64,000 nucleotides of DNA from Pachysolen tannophilus NRRL Y-2460 (GCA_001661245.1 KV454012.1:671624-735623), one strand, 5' to 3'. Counted from the stretch's first letter, positions 41,686-53,146 are shown. Made by a program: numbers and translations. The notes: a model not told the origin generated them from the sequence alone.

Positions 41686-44600
41686 CTATTTATCTGAAAT
41701 TTCCGGAAATATTTCAATCAAAATCTCATCATATAAAGTATACACCAAATGGTTCAACAAAATCTCATTTTGAAACATTTCGTGAACTTTAATAGCAGCA
41801 AACTTACTGTTTGATAATCCAAAAATTTTGGAAGTTGAATCGATTAAAAATCTTTCCAATATCATTTTTGATTCATTTTTTGTAAAACTTTTTTCTACAT
41901 TAGACCTAGCTTTAGAACTTTCTCTAAAAATCCCATTTGGCCATAAAGCATCTTTTAAAAAATTTAAATTATCCAAAATTTTCTCTTCTGACTTGATCAG
42001 AAACAAAATATTTTCTCTGGTTTTTTTCTCTATGGTTGAACCTAATATTCTTTGTAAAATTACCAATACTGCCCGTCCTCTTAACCAACTATTAGATTTA
42101 TTAAGTGAAAAAATAGATATTATAAAATCGCAAATTGGTTTGACAAAAGAAATCTCGCCTTGATCATCAAATGCATTCAATTCATTTTGCATTTCATTTA
42201 CTTGTAGCTCATATTCGTCCATGTCAGTTACTGGCGAATCAGATTGCAGTCTATCAGATTGCAGTCTATCACTTGAATTCTTGTTGGTCGAATCACTAGA
42301 TTTCTTAGAGGACAATCTGTTCGATGAAATAGAACTTGGATTGGCAAATGGAAATGTATTTGATATTCCATTATACAACTTGGTTGCAACAGTTTCAAGA
42401 TTTGACCGTTTACCATTTTTGGTAGACGAATTTAAAGAATCACTAAATTCCAAATTAAAAACTTCTGATGATAAAAACGATCTGAATAACTTATTGGAAC
42501 ATACATCTGGCATTTTAATCAAATTTTGTAAATATACCTCTAGTTGATTTTTCCTTTCTTCAATTAATGTGCTCTGCTGAAATTTCAAAACAACTCTTCT
42601 CTTTGGGAACTTCAATTCTCTAACTGGATCGTACTTGGACTTTAAATACTCATTTAATTTATAAAATTGACTAAATCTTCTAGCAACGATCCAACCTGCT
42701 GTAACAACATTACTGTCGTCACTTGCTAATTTTTGAACTTCAATTATATATAAGGTGAAATCATTCTCGTTAATGTACGATTGAATTCTAACTCTCGATT
42801 TCCCATATAACGAATTCTCATTTTCTTGAACGATATATTGTTGTTTCTGTAGTTCCTTTATTTCAATTTCTCTCTCTAAACTTACTTTGGATTTCCGTAA
42901 AATTTTTAACTCGGCAACATTGTTAGTGATTTCAGCTTTACGTAACAATGGATCAATAATAGAAACCTGGTTTTCTAAACTTTCTATTTCGGTTGTTAAA
43001 GTATTTATTTCTTCAGAAAGATTTAAATCACCAGGGGCAGCTAAATGTAATTCACTTTTTTCCAAATCAGAATAATTGGAAAACATTTCCTCATAATTAC
43101 TTATATTGTCCCCATCTTCCTCAGAATCAGATATATCGTCAAACAACTTAGATGATTTTTTCAAATTTGTAATGCTACTGTTATTCTTTTCATCTAAATC
43201 ATCATCACCAGCAAAAATACCAGGAACCGAATCTAAACCAAAGAGATTTTTTTGCAATTCTGGATCAATCAATCTTGGATTTCTGGTTGTTATATTATTA
43301 TTAGCATTGCTATCCTGGAAGTCATCTACGGATGACGACCTTGAAGGAGGCACTGAAGCTTCAAAAGCATTTTTCCCATTTTTATCATGTTTTGCCATTA
43401 TCTCATTTAAAGCGTCTTCAACTGCTTTCAAAACATCGTCACTTATCTTTTCATGATTAGCATTCGAAGATTCACTATTTTCCCACTTTAAATCATAATT
43501 TATTAGCTGATTAGATTTTTCATCCGCGAGAAGTGTACTTACTCCACTTTTCTCTGAATTCAGAATCTTGGAACTGCTATTATTATTGTTTTTCAAAGGT
43601 GATCCTTCACCAGATATAATTTTTGGAAATAAATTCGACTTTTTGAATGCTATTAAATCAGTTTTATCCATTCTATTATATGTCTCTCTTTGTACGATCA
43701 ATATAGATCTTTTGGCCTTCTGGTATAAGGTTTTGCTTTTAGGTTCCAAGTTGACAAATCTAGCAACAATCGAATAGTTATAAGGGCTAATTTTCAATAG
43801 TCTATTACTGAAAAATTCGTCAAAAATTTGTTTTATTTCTGCCGATTGGTCATCTCCGAATGAAGTATCTGCCTCACTATATTCATCATCATTTTCTTCA
43901 TTAAAGTCATTTTCATCAGCAACGCTTAAGTCACCATTTTCATTGTTATCTCCATAATCGTTTAAGTCTTCTAAAGGATTCTTAATTCCATTAACCGCCA
44001 TCCAGAATTGTAATAGCACGGATCTAGATCTTTGATCCATAAAGTCCATAAAATAAGAAAGCGATGTTGGATTATTTAATATATCCATTAATGTTAAATT
44101 CATCTTTTCATTTTTGTTAGAGATTAGAGACAAATTAGAACTGGAGATTATTTTTGAATCTTTTTTCTTCAAGGGAACAATTTTTGCATTAGTTTCTGAA
44201 AGAATAGAAAGTCTATTATCTATTGAAGTTTTCAATATTTGTAATCTTTTATTGTAAATTTCAATTCTTTCTTGACTTATGTCTATGTTATTAGTATATT
44301 TTTCAGAACCTTGACTAATTTGAAAAGATGTATAATTTCTCAATTGTTTTAATTCGAAAAAAGATGATGAATTATCAATTTTTTTCAAAATCTCATCAAA
44401 CTGAATATGATCTGTTTCTGGAACTAATAAAGTTTTCATCAATTTGTTGTTACTATAATCGTCTTCTTTTATACTTTCGCCGTTGGTGTTAGCTAATGAT
44501 TTACTCATTTCCCGCAACTTTATTGTATTTATTGTTGCATCATTAGCATGTAAATCCAAGACAGAACGAAATTGTTTAACTTGATATCTATCTTTTAAAA

Positions 44601-45570
44601 CCTCTCCTATAGTATTTACAATCATTTGATTCCAAAAATCCGGCTCCCCTAACATCGAAATCACAGGAAATAAGACACATGAGGCAAAAATATGTTTTAT
44701 CAATATTGCAACTGGTTGTGAATTGATTTCAGGTTCACCAATCAAATATGGTAAAAATTTTTTAGCACTTTCTTGTAAATAAATTTTACGATCTTTCTCT
44801 AAATTTAAATCTTTAACTTTTATAGCAGGGTGTAGTCGTTTATACAGTGAAGCAATTGCTGTTTCTATATCCATTGAATTTGTTAATTTCCTACTAAGAA
44901 TTGTCTTTTTATTTTTAACTACTTCTTCTGCCACTAAGAAATTATTGAAATGTTCAGTTATTGTTGGTATTAATTTGAAAACAATTAAATCACTAAAATC
45001 TACCATTTCTAATCTTTCTTTCAACTCTACTATTGAAATTCTTAGCTGATGCTTCAACTGTATAATAAAAGATTGATCTTGTGAAATATTAGAATACCAG
45101 GACAAGACAAAATCTTTTACAATTAAATCAACTATATTCGTTATAGTATCAGAAATTAAAAAACTTTCAGGAAACAAAGCCTGTTCAATTTCTGATTTCA
45201 TTGAATCATCATATCTGTTCAATTCTTTCAATTGTTTATTCCATAAATCTTCATTCATAAATTGAAATTTTGGTAATTTTTGATACAAAGGTATCTTAAC
45301 ATCATCACTACCACCATTACTTTTAATAGCGGTTGGCCTAAAACTGAACCATATTAAAAAACCAACAACTATTAGTTGCCCAATAAGCAAAGTAAACAAA
45401 TTAGAGATTATAAAACTTAATATAAAATACCCAAACACGAAATAAGAGATCAAATATAAATTAATAGTTTGATCTTGTTTAAGATTAACGCGCTCGTTCA
45501 ATTCATTTCCTTTCGTACCATTATTATTCAATTTTTCATCTTTCTGACCATCAAAACCACTACTATCCAT
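41686..45570 (-). CDS. MDM1: Inter-organelle tether/sorting nexin Mdm1
   Basis: 1294 residues. Two hydrophobic segments lie at about 37-78 and form the ER anchor. A PXA domain follows at about 110-285, an RGS-like domain at about 490-650 (LSYFMDFMDQRSRSVLLQFW) interrupted by an acidic insert, and a coiled coil at about 880-935. A PX domain is at about 945-1060 (ARRFSQFYKLNEYLKSKYD and KFPKRRVVLKF), with a C-terminal nexin domain. By family Mdm1 tethers ER to vacuole at nucleus-vacuole junctions and affects lipid droplets. It is convergent with TMA23, leaving a 109-bp gap. Confidence 0.94.
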   Translation of the reverse strand: MDSSGFDGQKDEKLNNNGTKGNELNERVNLKQDQTINLYLISYFVFGYFILSFIISNLFTLLIGQLIVVGFLIWFSFRPTAIKSNGGSDDVKIPLYQKLPKFQFMNEDLWNKQLKELNRYDDSMKSEIEQALFPESFLISDTITNIVDLIVKDFVLSWYSNISQDQSFIIQLKHQLRISIVELKERLEMVDFSDLIVFKLIPTITEHFNNFLVAEEVVKNKKTILSRKLTNSMDIETAIASLYKRLHPAIKVKDLNLEKDRKIYLQESAKKFLPYLIGEPEINSQPVAILIKHIFASCVLFPVISMLGEPDFWNQMIVNTIGEVLKDRYQVKQFRSVLDLHANDATINTIKLREMSKSLANTNGESIKEDDYSNNKLMKTLLVPETDHIQFDEILKKIDNSSSFFELKQLRNYTSFQISQGSEKYTNNIDISQERIEIYNKRLQILKTSIDNRLSILSETNAKIVPLKKKDSKIISSSNLSLISNKNEKMNLTLMDILNNPTSLSYFMDFMDQRSRSVLLQFWMAVNGIKNPLEDLNDYGDNNENGDLSVADENDFNEENDDEYSEADTSFGDDQSAEIKQIFDEFFSNRLLKISPYNYSIVARFVNLEPKSKTLYQKAKRSILIVQRETYNRMDKTDLIAFKKSNLFPKIISGEGSPLKNNNNSSSKILNSEKSGVSTLLADEKSNQLINYDLKWENSESSNANHEKISDDVLKAVEDALNEIMAKHDKNGKNAFEASVPPSRSSSVDDFQDSNANNNITTRNPRLIDPELQKNLFGLDSVPGIFAGDDDLDEKNNSSITNLKKSSKLFDDISDSEEDGDNISNYEEMFSNYSDLEKSELHLAAPGDLNLSEEINTLTTEIESLENQVSIIDPLLRKAEITNNVAELKILRKSKVSLEREIEIKELQKQQYIVQENENSLYGKSRVRIQSYINENDFTLYIIEVQKLASDDSNVVTAGWIVARRFSQFYKLNEYLKSKYDPVRELKFPKRRVVLKFQQSTLIEERKNQLEVYLQNLIKMPDVCSNKLFRSFLSSEVFNLEFSDSLNSSTKNGKRSNLETVATKLYNGISNTFPFANPSSISSNRLSSKKSSDSTNKNSSDRLQSDRLQSDSPVTDMDEYELQVNEMQNELNAFDDQGEISFVKPICDFIISIFSLNKSNSWLRGRAVLVILQRILGSTIEKKTRENILFLIKSEEKILDNLNFLKDALWPNGIFRESSKARSNVEKSFTKNESKMILERFLIDSTSKIFGLSNSKFAAIKVHEMFQNEILLNHLVYTLYDEILIEIFPEISDK

Positions 45571-45829
45571 ATCACCAAGAACATAAGTTTATTAACGAAT
45601 TATTTCAATCGTTTTAATATTAGCCGCCAATGTCAATTTCAATTTATTATATCATGGTATTTATATTATATTTATATTTAATATAAAAACTACAAAAGAT
45701 AATTTAAATCATAATAAAATTACATCAAAGTGCCTTCCTTCATTATATATAACTAGGTTAACTTTAGTATTTCTATACACTACAAGAATGGCTTTCAACG
45801 AGGTCTCAATAGGTTGATGAACTTTTGAT

Positions 45830-48347
45830 TCAAATCTCTACTCTATTTCCCATGAATAAGACTCTTTGAGAGGATTCATCAACAGCCAAAAGGTCTTCAG
45901 ATTGAAAGAGACCAGTTAGGAAACTGAAAAGTTGTTCCACTAAAACGTATCTGAAAAATATTACGATTTTAGCTGGAGCTTTATAAAAATTGGAACGGCC
46001 TTCCAACATACCATCAAACTTTTTTGAAAGAATAATTTCTTTTTCAAAAATGTGTACAACGTTAAAGGCCAAAGATCCATCTGGGTTCAAAAGATCTTCG
46101 ATACGTTCATCGGTTTCTTCTTCATCGATGAGCCTATCTCTAATTCTGAATATAATTTCAGCAATTAAAATATTATCAACTTTAACCGTATCCATAAATC
46201 CAAATCTTAAAACACAACGGTAGAATCCTGGAAGGGTTCTCATTGGTTCAACAACAACTCTTTCTTCCTCAGAAACATAAGGATAAGAAGCTATTCTAAC
46301 ACCTAAAAAGATAAAAGTTTCAGGTAAAGCAGGGAAAGAGGAAACCAAATGCTTGAATAATTGTGGAACAGTATTTGGGGAATTTAGAGTATGCATAACA
46401 TTTGTATACATAATACCAACTCCAGAATAACGTGTTACATCTACTTTAACTCCATCACCTAAATTGACAACTAATTTTGGACTTGATTCTGGTTCAATGC
46501 TTTTCCTTTCTGTGATTATACTTTCATTTTCTCCATGATCTAGATGTTCACCACCGATTCGAACAGTTGTTAGCCTTGGTCTTTTCAAATTGTCAAAAAT
46601 ATCTCTAATTCTAACTCTTGCATTATATTCTTCATTAATTTTAAGACTACGACACCATCTCCAATATGTAATAAAAATAAATATAAGAGCGGACATCATC
46701 AAGGTGAACCAAGCACCTGTTGGTACTTTTTTCATTCCTGCAACTATCAAGCACATATCCAAAGATCCAAAAAATATGAAAAAAAACAATGGAACGAAAA
46801 ATGGTAGCCTGTAAACGTATATCATACAAATGGTGATTAAAGTTGTTGTAAGGAAAAAATCTAAAGCGATTCCCAAACCATATGCTGATGTTACATTATC
46901 TGAAGTTTTAAAACCAACACAAGTACAAATGACAGCAATCATTAAAATATAATTCATTACAGGTAAATATATTCTACCATAATTTGTTGAAGAAACGTGA
47001 AGGATTTTAAAACTTGGGAAACAATCGATATGAATCATTTGAGAAACAATAGAGAAAACACCAAGAATTAAAGCTTGAGATGCAATAATTGCAGCAAGTG
47101 TAGCAATTACAAATGTAAACCAATAAAACCCACCAGAAGTTCCACCTGGAAGTGATAAATAAAAAACATTTGAGATTGCATCTGGATGATCCAACAAAAA
47201 GGAAGCTTCACCCAAATACAGTAACATCAAGCATGGATAAACAACAAATCCAAGGGTTAATTGAATAGAAAGTCTTGAAAAATGACCAATATCAGCAAAC
47301 ATTGCTTCAGTACCAGTAACGGCTAACATAACTGCACCTAATATATCTATACCTTTTTCTCTTTTTAATATATCAATTGCATATTTTGGACTTAGGGATT
47401 TAAAAATTTCAGGATGTTTTGATACACTAATAATACCAGTAACAAATAATATAGCCATCCAAATAAAGATAATTGGAGCAAATATAAATGAGATTTTAGC
47501 AGAACCAAAATTTTGAACTGAAAATAATAAAAAAATAATCACACATGAAACTGCCTCCACATCATTAGTTGTAAAAGATGGTACAGCAACCGAAATACCA
47601 TCAATAGCACTCAATACAGAGGTTGTTGGAGTTAATAACCCATCACTAATCACCAACCCACAACCAAAAAAACATATACCCATAATGAATTTTGATAAAA
47701 ATTTATTGATGAAAAGTTCATGATAATGACCTCTATTAGTTAATGATTTAACTACACTATCATGTGTTTCACTTCTTGTTATAACCAATAAATCATCAGC
47801 CTCTGGTTCTCCAGGAATTTTAACACCTCTTGGACCAATTTTCAATTTTCTTGCAATTTTTGCATAAATGGCAACTTGACCACCTTCATTATTGTTTGGA
47901 CCTAAATATAATACAATCAAACAATATTTAAATATAACAACAATTGTGAAAACCCAAAAGATACAAGAAGCAGCCCCATATACATCTTCTTGTGATGGTT
48001 CATTTTCCGGAAAGATTGAACTGAAAACATAGAGTGGACTCGTACCAATATCACCATAGATCGAACCTAATGAACTAAAACCCAAAATCAGAACATTAAT
48101 CCATCCATCTCTCTTTTTAAAAATACCCACATCAGTTAGTAATGCCCGCCAATAAAAGAAAATTAAAAATAAAAAGAAAAAGAAAAAGAAAAAAAAAGGC
48201 AATAAATTAATTAGATTGATTATTATACAACTGTTTTTGACTCACTTTATCAGAATTCAAAATACTACGTTTATGATGTTCAACCTTAGCATTGGCCTCA
48301 ACGTCCTCCAACATTGGGCTCGGTATTTGCCTAACCGGTTCTTCCAT
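45830..48347 (-). CDS. HAK1: High-affinity potassium transporter, HAK/KUP/KT family
   Basis: Exon 1 is 48347-48246 (34 codons, starting MEEPVRQIPSPMLEDVEA) and exon 2 is 48112-45830, giving 794 residues. An unspliced reading starts at 48202 with a poly-Phe stretch that is really the poly-pyrimidine part of the intron. Family marks are FSSLGSIYGDIGTSPLYV, NEGGQVAIYAKIARKLK, CGLVISDGLLTPTTSVLSA and AVTGTEAMFADIGHFS, across about 12 TM helices, then a cytosolic C-terminal domain. By family this is a K+ symporter induced under potassium limitation. S. cerevisiae lacks it. The upstream region is unusually long (about 1.9 kb including a gap), fitting a regulated gene. Confidence 0.94.
48113..48245 (-). 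other. Intron of HAK1
   Basis: On the minus strand the donor is GTGAGT at 48245-48240, a perfect branch TACTAAC lies at 48141-48135 and the acceptor AAAAAG ends at 48113. The length is 133 nt and the phase is 0. It contains the T/C-rich tract otherwise read as poly-Phe. Confidence 0.88.
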
Positions 48348-48612
48348 TACAGTCCTTCAGAAACCTCGCTTGTTTTTGTTAACAACCTATCTCTTTCTTA
48401 GTGTTTTTTTTTTCCTATTTTTTATTTTTTTTTTATTATTATTGTAATAAAACAATAAAAACTAACATAATACCTGAATTCATCACCTCTTTATAGCTTA
48501 GAAACAGATTTGCAAAATTACTTATTAAAGCAGAGTAGAAAACAGTTTATTAACCTTACTTTAGAAAAGACAGATAAAAAAAAAAAAAAAGAGAGAGAGA
48601 AAAATTTTTTTT

Positions 48613-48645
<33 letters not shown>

Positions 48646-50265
48646 CCCNNNNNNNNNNNNNNNNNNNNNNNNNNNNNNNNNNNNNNNNNNNNNNNNNNNN
48701 NNNNNNNNNNNNNNNNNNNNNNNNNNNNNNNNNNNNNNNNNNNNNNNNNNNNNNNNNNNNNNNNNNNNNNNNNNNNNNNNNNNNNNNNNNNNNNNNNNNN
48801 NNNNNNNNNNNNNNNNNNNNNNNNNNNNNNNNNNNNNNNNNNNNNNNNNNNNNNNNNNNNNNNNNNNNNNNNNNNNNNNNNNNNNNNNNNNNNNNNNNNN
48901 NNNNNNNNNNNNNNNNNNNNNNNNNNNNNNNNNNNNNNNNNNNNNNNNNNNNNNNNNNNNNNNNNNNNNNNNNNNNNNNNNNNNNNNNNNNNNNNNNNNN
49001 NNNNNNNNNNNNNNNNNNNNNNNNNNNNNNNNNNNNNNNNNNNNNNNNNNNNNNNNNNNNNNNNNNNNNNNNNNNNNNNNNNNNNNNNNNNNNNNNNNNN
49101 NNNNNNNNNNNNNNNNNNNNAAAAAAAAAAAGAGAGAGAGAAAAATTTTTTTTTTTTTTTTTTTTTTTTTGCTTTCTTTTTTAACCCACTAGATTTTGGT
49201 AAAATGACGTCGCAGTCAATTGAAAAATAATTTTTATTATTATTTACAATTTTACCAAAAGAAAAAATTAGTTTAATCAGAGTCTAATCTAATGTAGTAT
49301 TAGTATTACTATTAGTATTAGCCTATCCTAGCCTAGCCCATAACCATGAGCACGAGTACACACAAGTACGAGCACGAGTATATAGGTACTGTTTTTCTTG
49401 TTTTTCTTGTTTTTCTTGTTTTTCTTGTTTTTTTTGTTTTTCCTTTTAACTCTTTGGCTATGAGGGAATTTTTTCATTGGCCAATTAATGTCGTATTCAT
49501 TAACTGTACAAAGAAGTAAAAAAAATTTTCAAGTTGTAAATTCAATCACAATTTTGGTCAGCAAGTAATTACCGAGAAAGTTGAAAGTTTTTGAATCTTT
49601 TTTTTTTCTATACTCAAAACAGAAGGAGAAACCTGAATAGAATTGAAATATTGAAAATAGTCAGTTCATACATAATTATAATATTTTCATTGCTCTTTTC
49701 TTCTATGCTTTGTTATTGTACTCTTTTATGTTTTATAACGTTGTAAAATAAAATGCCTCAGTGTAATTAGTATACTTGATGGTGGTATTGTATTAAGTAG
49801 TGGACAAGAGTAATAATAATAATAATAATAAAAGTTACATGTGCTTCTTCTAAAATGGAAATAATTTTCTACTGCTCCTCTTCTTTTTTCTTTTAAGTTT
49901 GATTTGGTTTGGTTTGGCTTGGCTATAGTATATAGTATAATTAAGTAAAGGGGGCTATGGTTAATACTGAATGAATTGTAGAATAACTAACGCCTGGAGG
50001 ATGGATGGATGGATAACTAGGAACCGAATGAAGAAATATTACATTATGAGAAAAAAAAAAAAAAAAAAAAATTTTTAATCTGAGTGTAGTAGTAGTATAA
50101 TGGAGTTTTATTAAAAAATATGTATTTTAACAATTAGTACTTTCATAATACATAAATAACTCAACTTGACTCTGTAAAAATTATTTATTTGTATAATAGA
50201 TGATGAATATTTAGCAATTAAATTAAATTATATTATATTATATTATATTATATTGATAGTTTAAA
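48348..50265. promoter_or_regulatory. Long HAK1/MCM2 intergenic region with gap and microsatellites
   Basis: Upstream of HAK1 and downstream of MCM2 (both minus strand). Contents: poly-A, GA and poly-T tracts at 48575-48641; a 472-N gap; repeated GAGCACGAGTAC-like words near 49348-49381; a TTTTTCTTG unit repeated about four times near 49391-49427; a TAA repeat near 49811-49830; a GGAT repeat near 49999-50012; and a TATTA repeat near 50231-50253. No gene or structured RNA is visible to me. Confidence 0.6.
48649..49120. other. Assembly gap (472 N)
   Basis: A run of N. Both flanks contain the same low-complexity string: A-run, GA repeat, four or five A, long T-run, then TTAACCC. This suggests the contig ends overlap. 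Confidence 0.97.
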
Positions 50266-52914
50266 TTATTTTCTATTTGGTAGTGTATATTTCATAAAGC
50301 TTCTTTGTAACTGTCTTCTTACACTAATCTTTTGAGCACCAACAAAACTTTCAACAGCAACTTTTATAGCTCTATCAAGATCATAAGTTGAAACATATTC
50401 TGATAATCTCATTTTGGCAAAAGATTCAGCAGTTCTTATAATACTTTCCAAATGTCTAACAGTAATTGGGAAACTTCCTGTTGTAATACTTTCTCTTCTT
50501 AAATCTGAATAAACTTTTGAAACTTTATCCATATCCATTTGATTTAATTTTGGATGAATTTTTGTTCTTGCATAATGAATATATTTAACTAATAATTCTT
50601 GAGAAATTGGTGAAATTTCTTTTTCCTTTTCTTTATTTAATTGATCAATTTTTTCTTTACTAGTTTTTGCTCTTTCAGATTTAGTTTGTTTTGCCTTTAT
50701 TGGAGAACTTTCAACACCATCACCTCCACTCATTTCATCATCATTATCTTTATCTTCTTCTTCTTTATCTTCTTCAGGTATCTTGGTAGGATGTGATCTC
50801 ATATGTGATGTTATAACAAAATTAGCCAACCTTTCATCAATTATAGGATCAACTTGATCTCTAACAACACAAAGTATATCAAATCTTGATAAAATTGGTT
50901 CTGTTAAATTGACATTTTGTGATAATGGTAATGTAGCGTTATACCTACCTCCAATTGGATTTGCAGCTGCAATAACAGCACATCTTGCTTTTAATGTCGT
51001 GACAATACCAGCTTTAGAAATTGAAATAGATTGTTGTTCCATTGCTTCATGAATAGATGTTCTATCACTATCATTCATCTTATCAAATTCATCAATAAGA
51101 CAAACACCTCTATCTGCCAAGACTAAAGCTCCACCTTCTAATGTCCATTCTTTGGTAATTGAATCTTTTTTAACAGATGCAGTTAAACCAACAGCTGAAG
51201 CACCTTGACCTGTTGTAAAAATTGCACGATGTGCTGTTTTTTCAACATATTTTAAAATTTGAGATTTTGCAACACCAGGATCACCAAGAAGTAAAACATT
51301 AATATCACCTCTAATTGAATGTTTTTTTTGAATATCTTTACTAACACCACCAAATAAAGAAAGTGCAACAGCAGTTTTAATATCTTTATGACCATAAATA
51401 GATGGAGCAATAGATGAAATAATTTTATCAATAACACCTTTTTCTTGAGATAATTTTCTAATATCTTTTTCATCTTCTTCAGTCCATTGAAAAGTTTCAG
51501 AACTTTCAAATTTACTATTTTCAGTTTTTCTTACAGAATTTGCAATTATTGTTGTACCAAAAATTGGAAATCCATTTTTAGAATTTAAATTACCATCATA
51601 ACAATTTTGATAAATACCTGTAATATCTATCATTTCACCTGGAGTAGCTTTATCAGTTAAATCTCCAGTAACTATAACATTCTTAGAACGTGGTAAACGA
51701 CCAGCGAGCACATTTGAAGCTTGTTCTTGAATTGTTAATTGTTGAAAATTTCTATAAACTGTTTTTTCTGTATTTAATCTAAAAGTTGCTTTAGATTTAC
51801 AATTTGGACAATATGATATTTTTAATTCTTTATGAGAATCTTGAATATAAGGACCTAATACTGTATTACATTTATTACAATCAAACTTGACATATTTTAA
51901 TTGTGGGAAAACTCCTGTTCTTCTTGTAACAACTCCTGTAACTCTAACCAATTTATTTAAATTACTTTCTCTTAAATCTCTAAGATTTAAAATATTTGGA
52001 TAATCTGTAATTCTAACATGAATTTCAGAATGAATTTGTGAATAATCTGGATAATGTAATTCTGTAGCTTCCATTGCAACAACATCAAAAATTTTTAACA
52101 TTTCTTCTGGAGATAATGCTAAAAACATTGCTAATATTGCTTTACTTTCCATTAAATGTTTAAAATTAACATCTAAAGAATTAGAATTATTTAAACCTAA
52201 TTCTCTAATTCTATGACCATAAATAGAATGACCATTTGAATTAAATTCTAATAAGAAATTTTTAAACTGTGTTGCAATTGCTTTTGATACAGCAGGTTTA
52301 ACTATCCATTCTAAAACTGAAGGAGCTTTAATATCAGCTAAAGATTCTAAAGAAAGAGCTTCATTCAAAGGATCAATATCTTCAAAGTCAGACATCATAT
52401 CATCTTCATCATACAGTGTTCTTCTTCTTCTTCTTCTTTGTACTGGTAAACCATATTGATCACGTTCAACTTCATCATCATTTTCATCTAACAAAAATGC
52501 AGAATCTTTACCCATCACTCTATCTCTTTCATTCAAGACATCATCAACTCTTCTACGATCTCCAATAGATAACTCATCTTGTTGTGTTTCATCATCAATA
52601 TCAAGCAGTTCATACCTATCTTCAGAATCTTTTTTCCTATAATCTCTCATCATATTATCTCCAAATAAATCCTCACCTTCTTCATCTTCTATTCTTTCTT
52701 CCAGATCTTCTAAATCATCCATATCATCTCTAATTTCTTCTTCTTCATCATCCTCGCCATCACCAAACGGCATAGCAGGAGATGATGGTGGAAGCTGTTC
52801 TTGAGGAGAAGATGAAGCGTGTCTACCAGCATCTGCAGGTGATCCAAAAAGCCCTTCATTATCATCATCATCATCTTGAATTTGTCTTTTCCTAGAATTT
52901 GAAGACTGCGACAT
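50266..52914 (-). CDS. MCM2: MCM2-7 replicative helicase subunit Mcm2
   Basis: 882 residues. An acidic Ser-rich N-terminal tail (regulatory, histone-binding in the family) precedes a C4 zinc finger, CNKCNTV and CPNCKSKA, around residues 345-380. Walker A GDPGVAKSQ lies near 543, Walker B CLIDEFDKM near 606 and the arginine finger SRFDIL near 670. An insert of charged residues follows before the C-terminal winged-helix part. It is part of the hexamer that licenses origins and unwinds DNA. No CTG codon was found in the stretches I checked. Upstream lie MCB and Mcm1-type sites. Confidence 0.97.
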   Translation of the reverse strand: MSQSSNSRKRQIQDDDDDNEGLFGSPADAGRHASSSPQEQLPPSSPAMPFGDGEDDEEEEIRDDMDDLEDLEERIEDEEGEDLFGDNMMRDYRKKDSEDRYELLDIDDETQQDELSIGDRRRVDDVLNERDRVMGKDSAFLLDENDDEVERDQYGLPVQRRRRRRTLYDEDDMMSDFEDIDPLNEALSLESLADIKAPSVLEWIVKPAVSKAIATQFKNFLLEFNSNGHSIYGHRIRELGLNNSNSLDVNFKHLMESKAILAMFLALSPEEMLKIFDVVAMEATELHYPDYSQIHSEIHVRITDYPNILNLRDLRESNLNKLVRVTGVVTRRTGVFPQLKYVKFDCNKCNTVLGPYIQDSHKELKISYCPNCKSKATFRLNTEKTVYRNFQQLTIQEQASNVLAGRLPRSKNVIVTGDLTDKATPGEMIDITGIYQNCYDGNLNSKNGFPIFGTTIIANSVRKTENSKFESSETFQWTEEDEKDIRKLSQEKGVIDKIISSIAPSIYGHKDIKTAVALSLFGGVSKDIQKKHSIRGDINVLLLGDPGVAKSQILKYVEKTAHRAIFTTGQGASAVGLTASVKKDSITKEWTLEGGALVLADRGVCLIDEFDKMNDSDRTSIHEAMEQQSISISKAGIVTTLKARCAVIAAANPIGGRYNATLPLSQNVNLTEPILSRFDILCVVRDQVDPIIDERLANFVITSHMRSHPTKIPEEDKEEEDKDNDDEMSGGDGVESSPIKAKQTKSERAKTSKEKIDQLNKEKEKEISPISQELLVKYIHYARTKIHPKLNQMDMDKVSKVYSDLRRESITTGSFPITVRHLESIIRTAESFAKMRLSEYVSTYDLDRAIKVAVESFVGAQKISVRRQLQRSFMKYTLPNRK

Positions 52915-53101
52915 TTCCTTGTAAAATTACTCAACTAAGCAAAGAGTAATGATCTTGGTGGAAACAGAAAAAGAATAATAAAAAAAAATCAATTTAATTA
53001 TAAGTTATAGTATTTAAAAAAAAAAAAAAAGAATTAAGAATTTGAAAAATTATACGCATAAATAGATATGCGCGTAACGTTTGAAATTTTCAAAACAATT
53101 A

Positions 53102-53117
53102 TTTCCCTTTTAGGAAA
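53102..53117. promoter_or_regulatory. Mcm1/ECB-like site
   Basis: TTTCCCTTTTAGGAAA is a near-palindrome that contains CCCTTTTAGG, fitting the Mcm1 consensus CC-Y-WWW-NN-GG. In S. cerevisiae early cell-cycle boxes of this kind drive several MCM genes at M/G1. It lies about 190 bp upstream of the MCM2 start. Confidence 0.6.
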
Positions 53118-53140
53118 ATTAATTAAAAAAAACTCGAACA

Positions 53141-53146
53141 ACGCGT
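53141..53146. promoter_or_regulatory. MluI cell-cycle box (MCB)
   Basis: ACGCGT, the exact MBF-binding core, lies about 227 bp upstream of MCM2 in otherwise AT-rich DNA. The expected role is G1/S transcription of a replication gene. Confidence 0.65.

Noticed and set aside
48113-48202. Poly-Phe N-terminus of the potassium transporter as real protein
   Set aside because: It is the pyrimidine tract of an intron with a perfect TACTAAC. Splicing gives a normal start.
48510-49184. Reading frame spanning the second N gap
   Set aside because: It is open only because N is not a stop. The visible parts are poly-Lys and poly-Phe from homopolymers.
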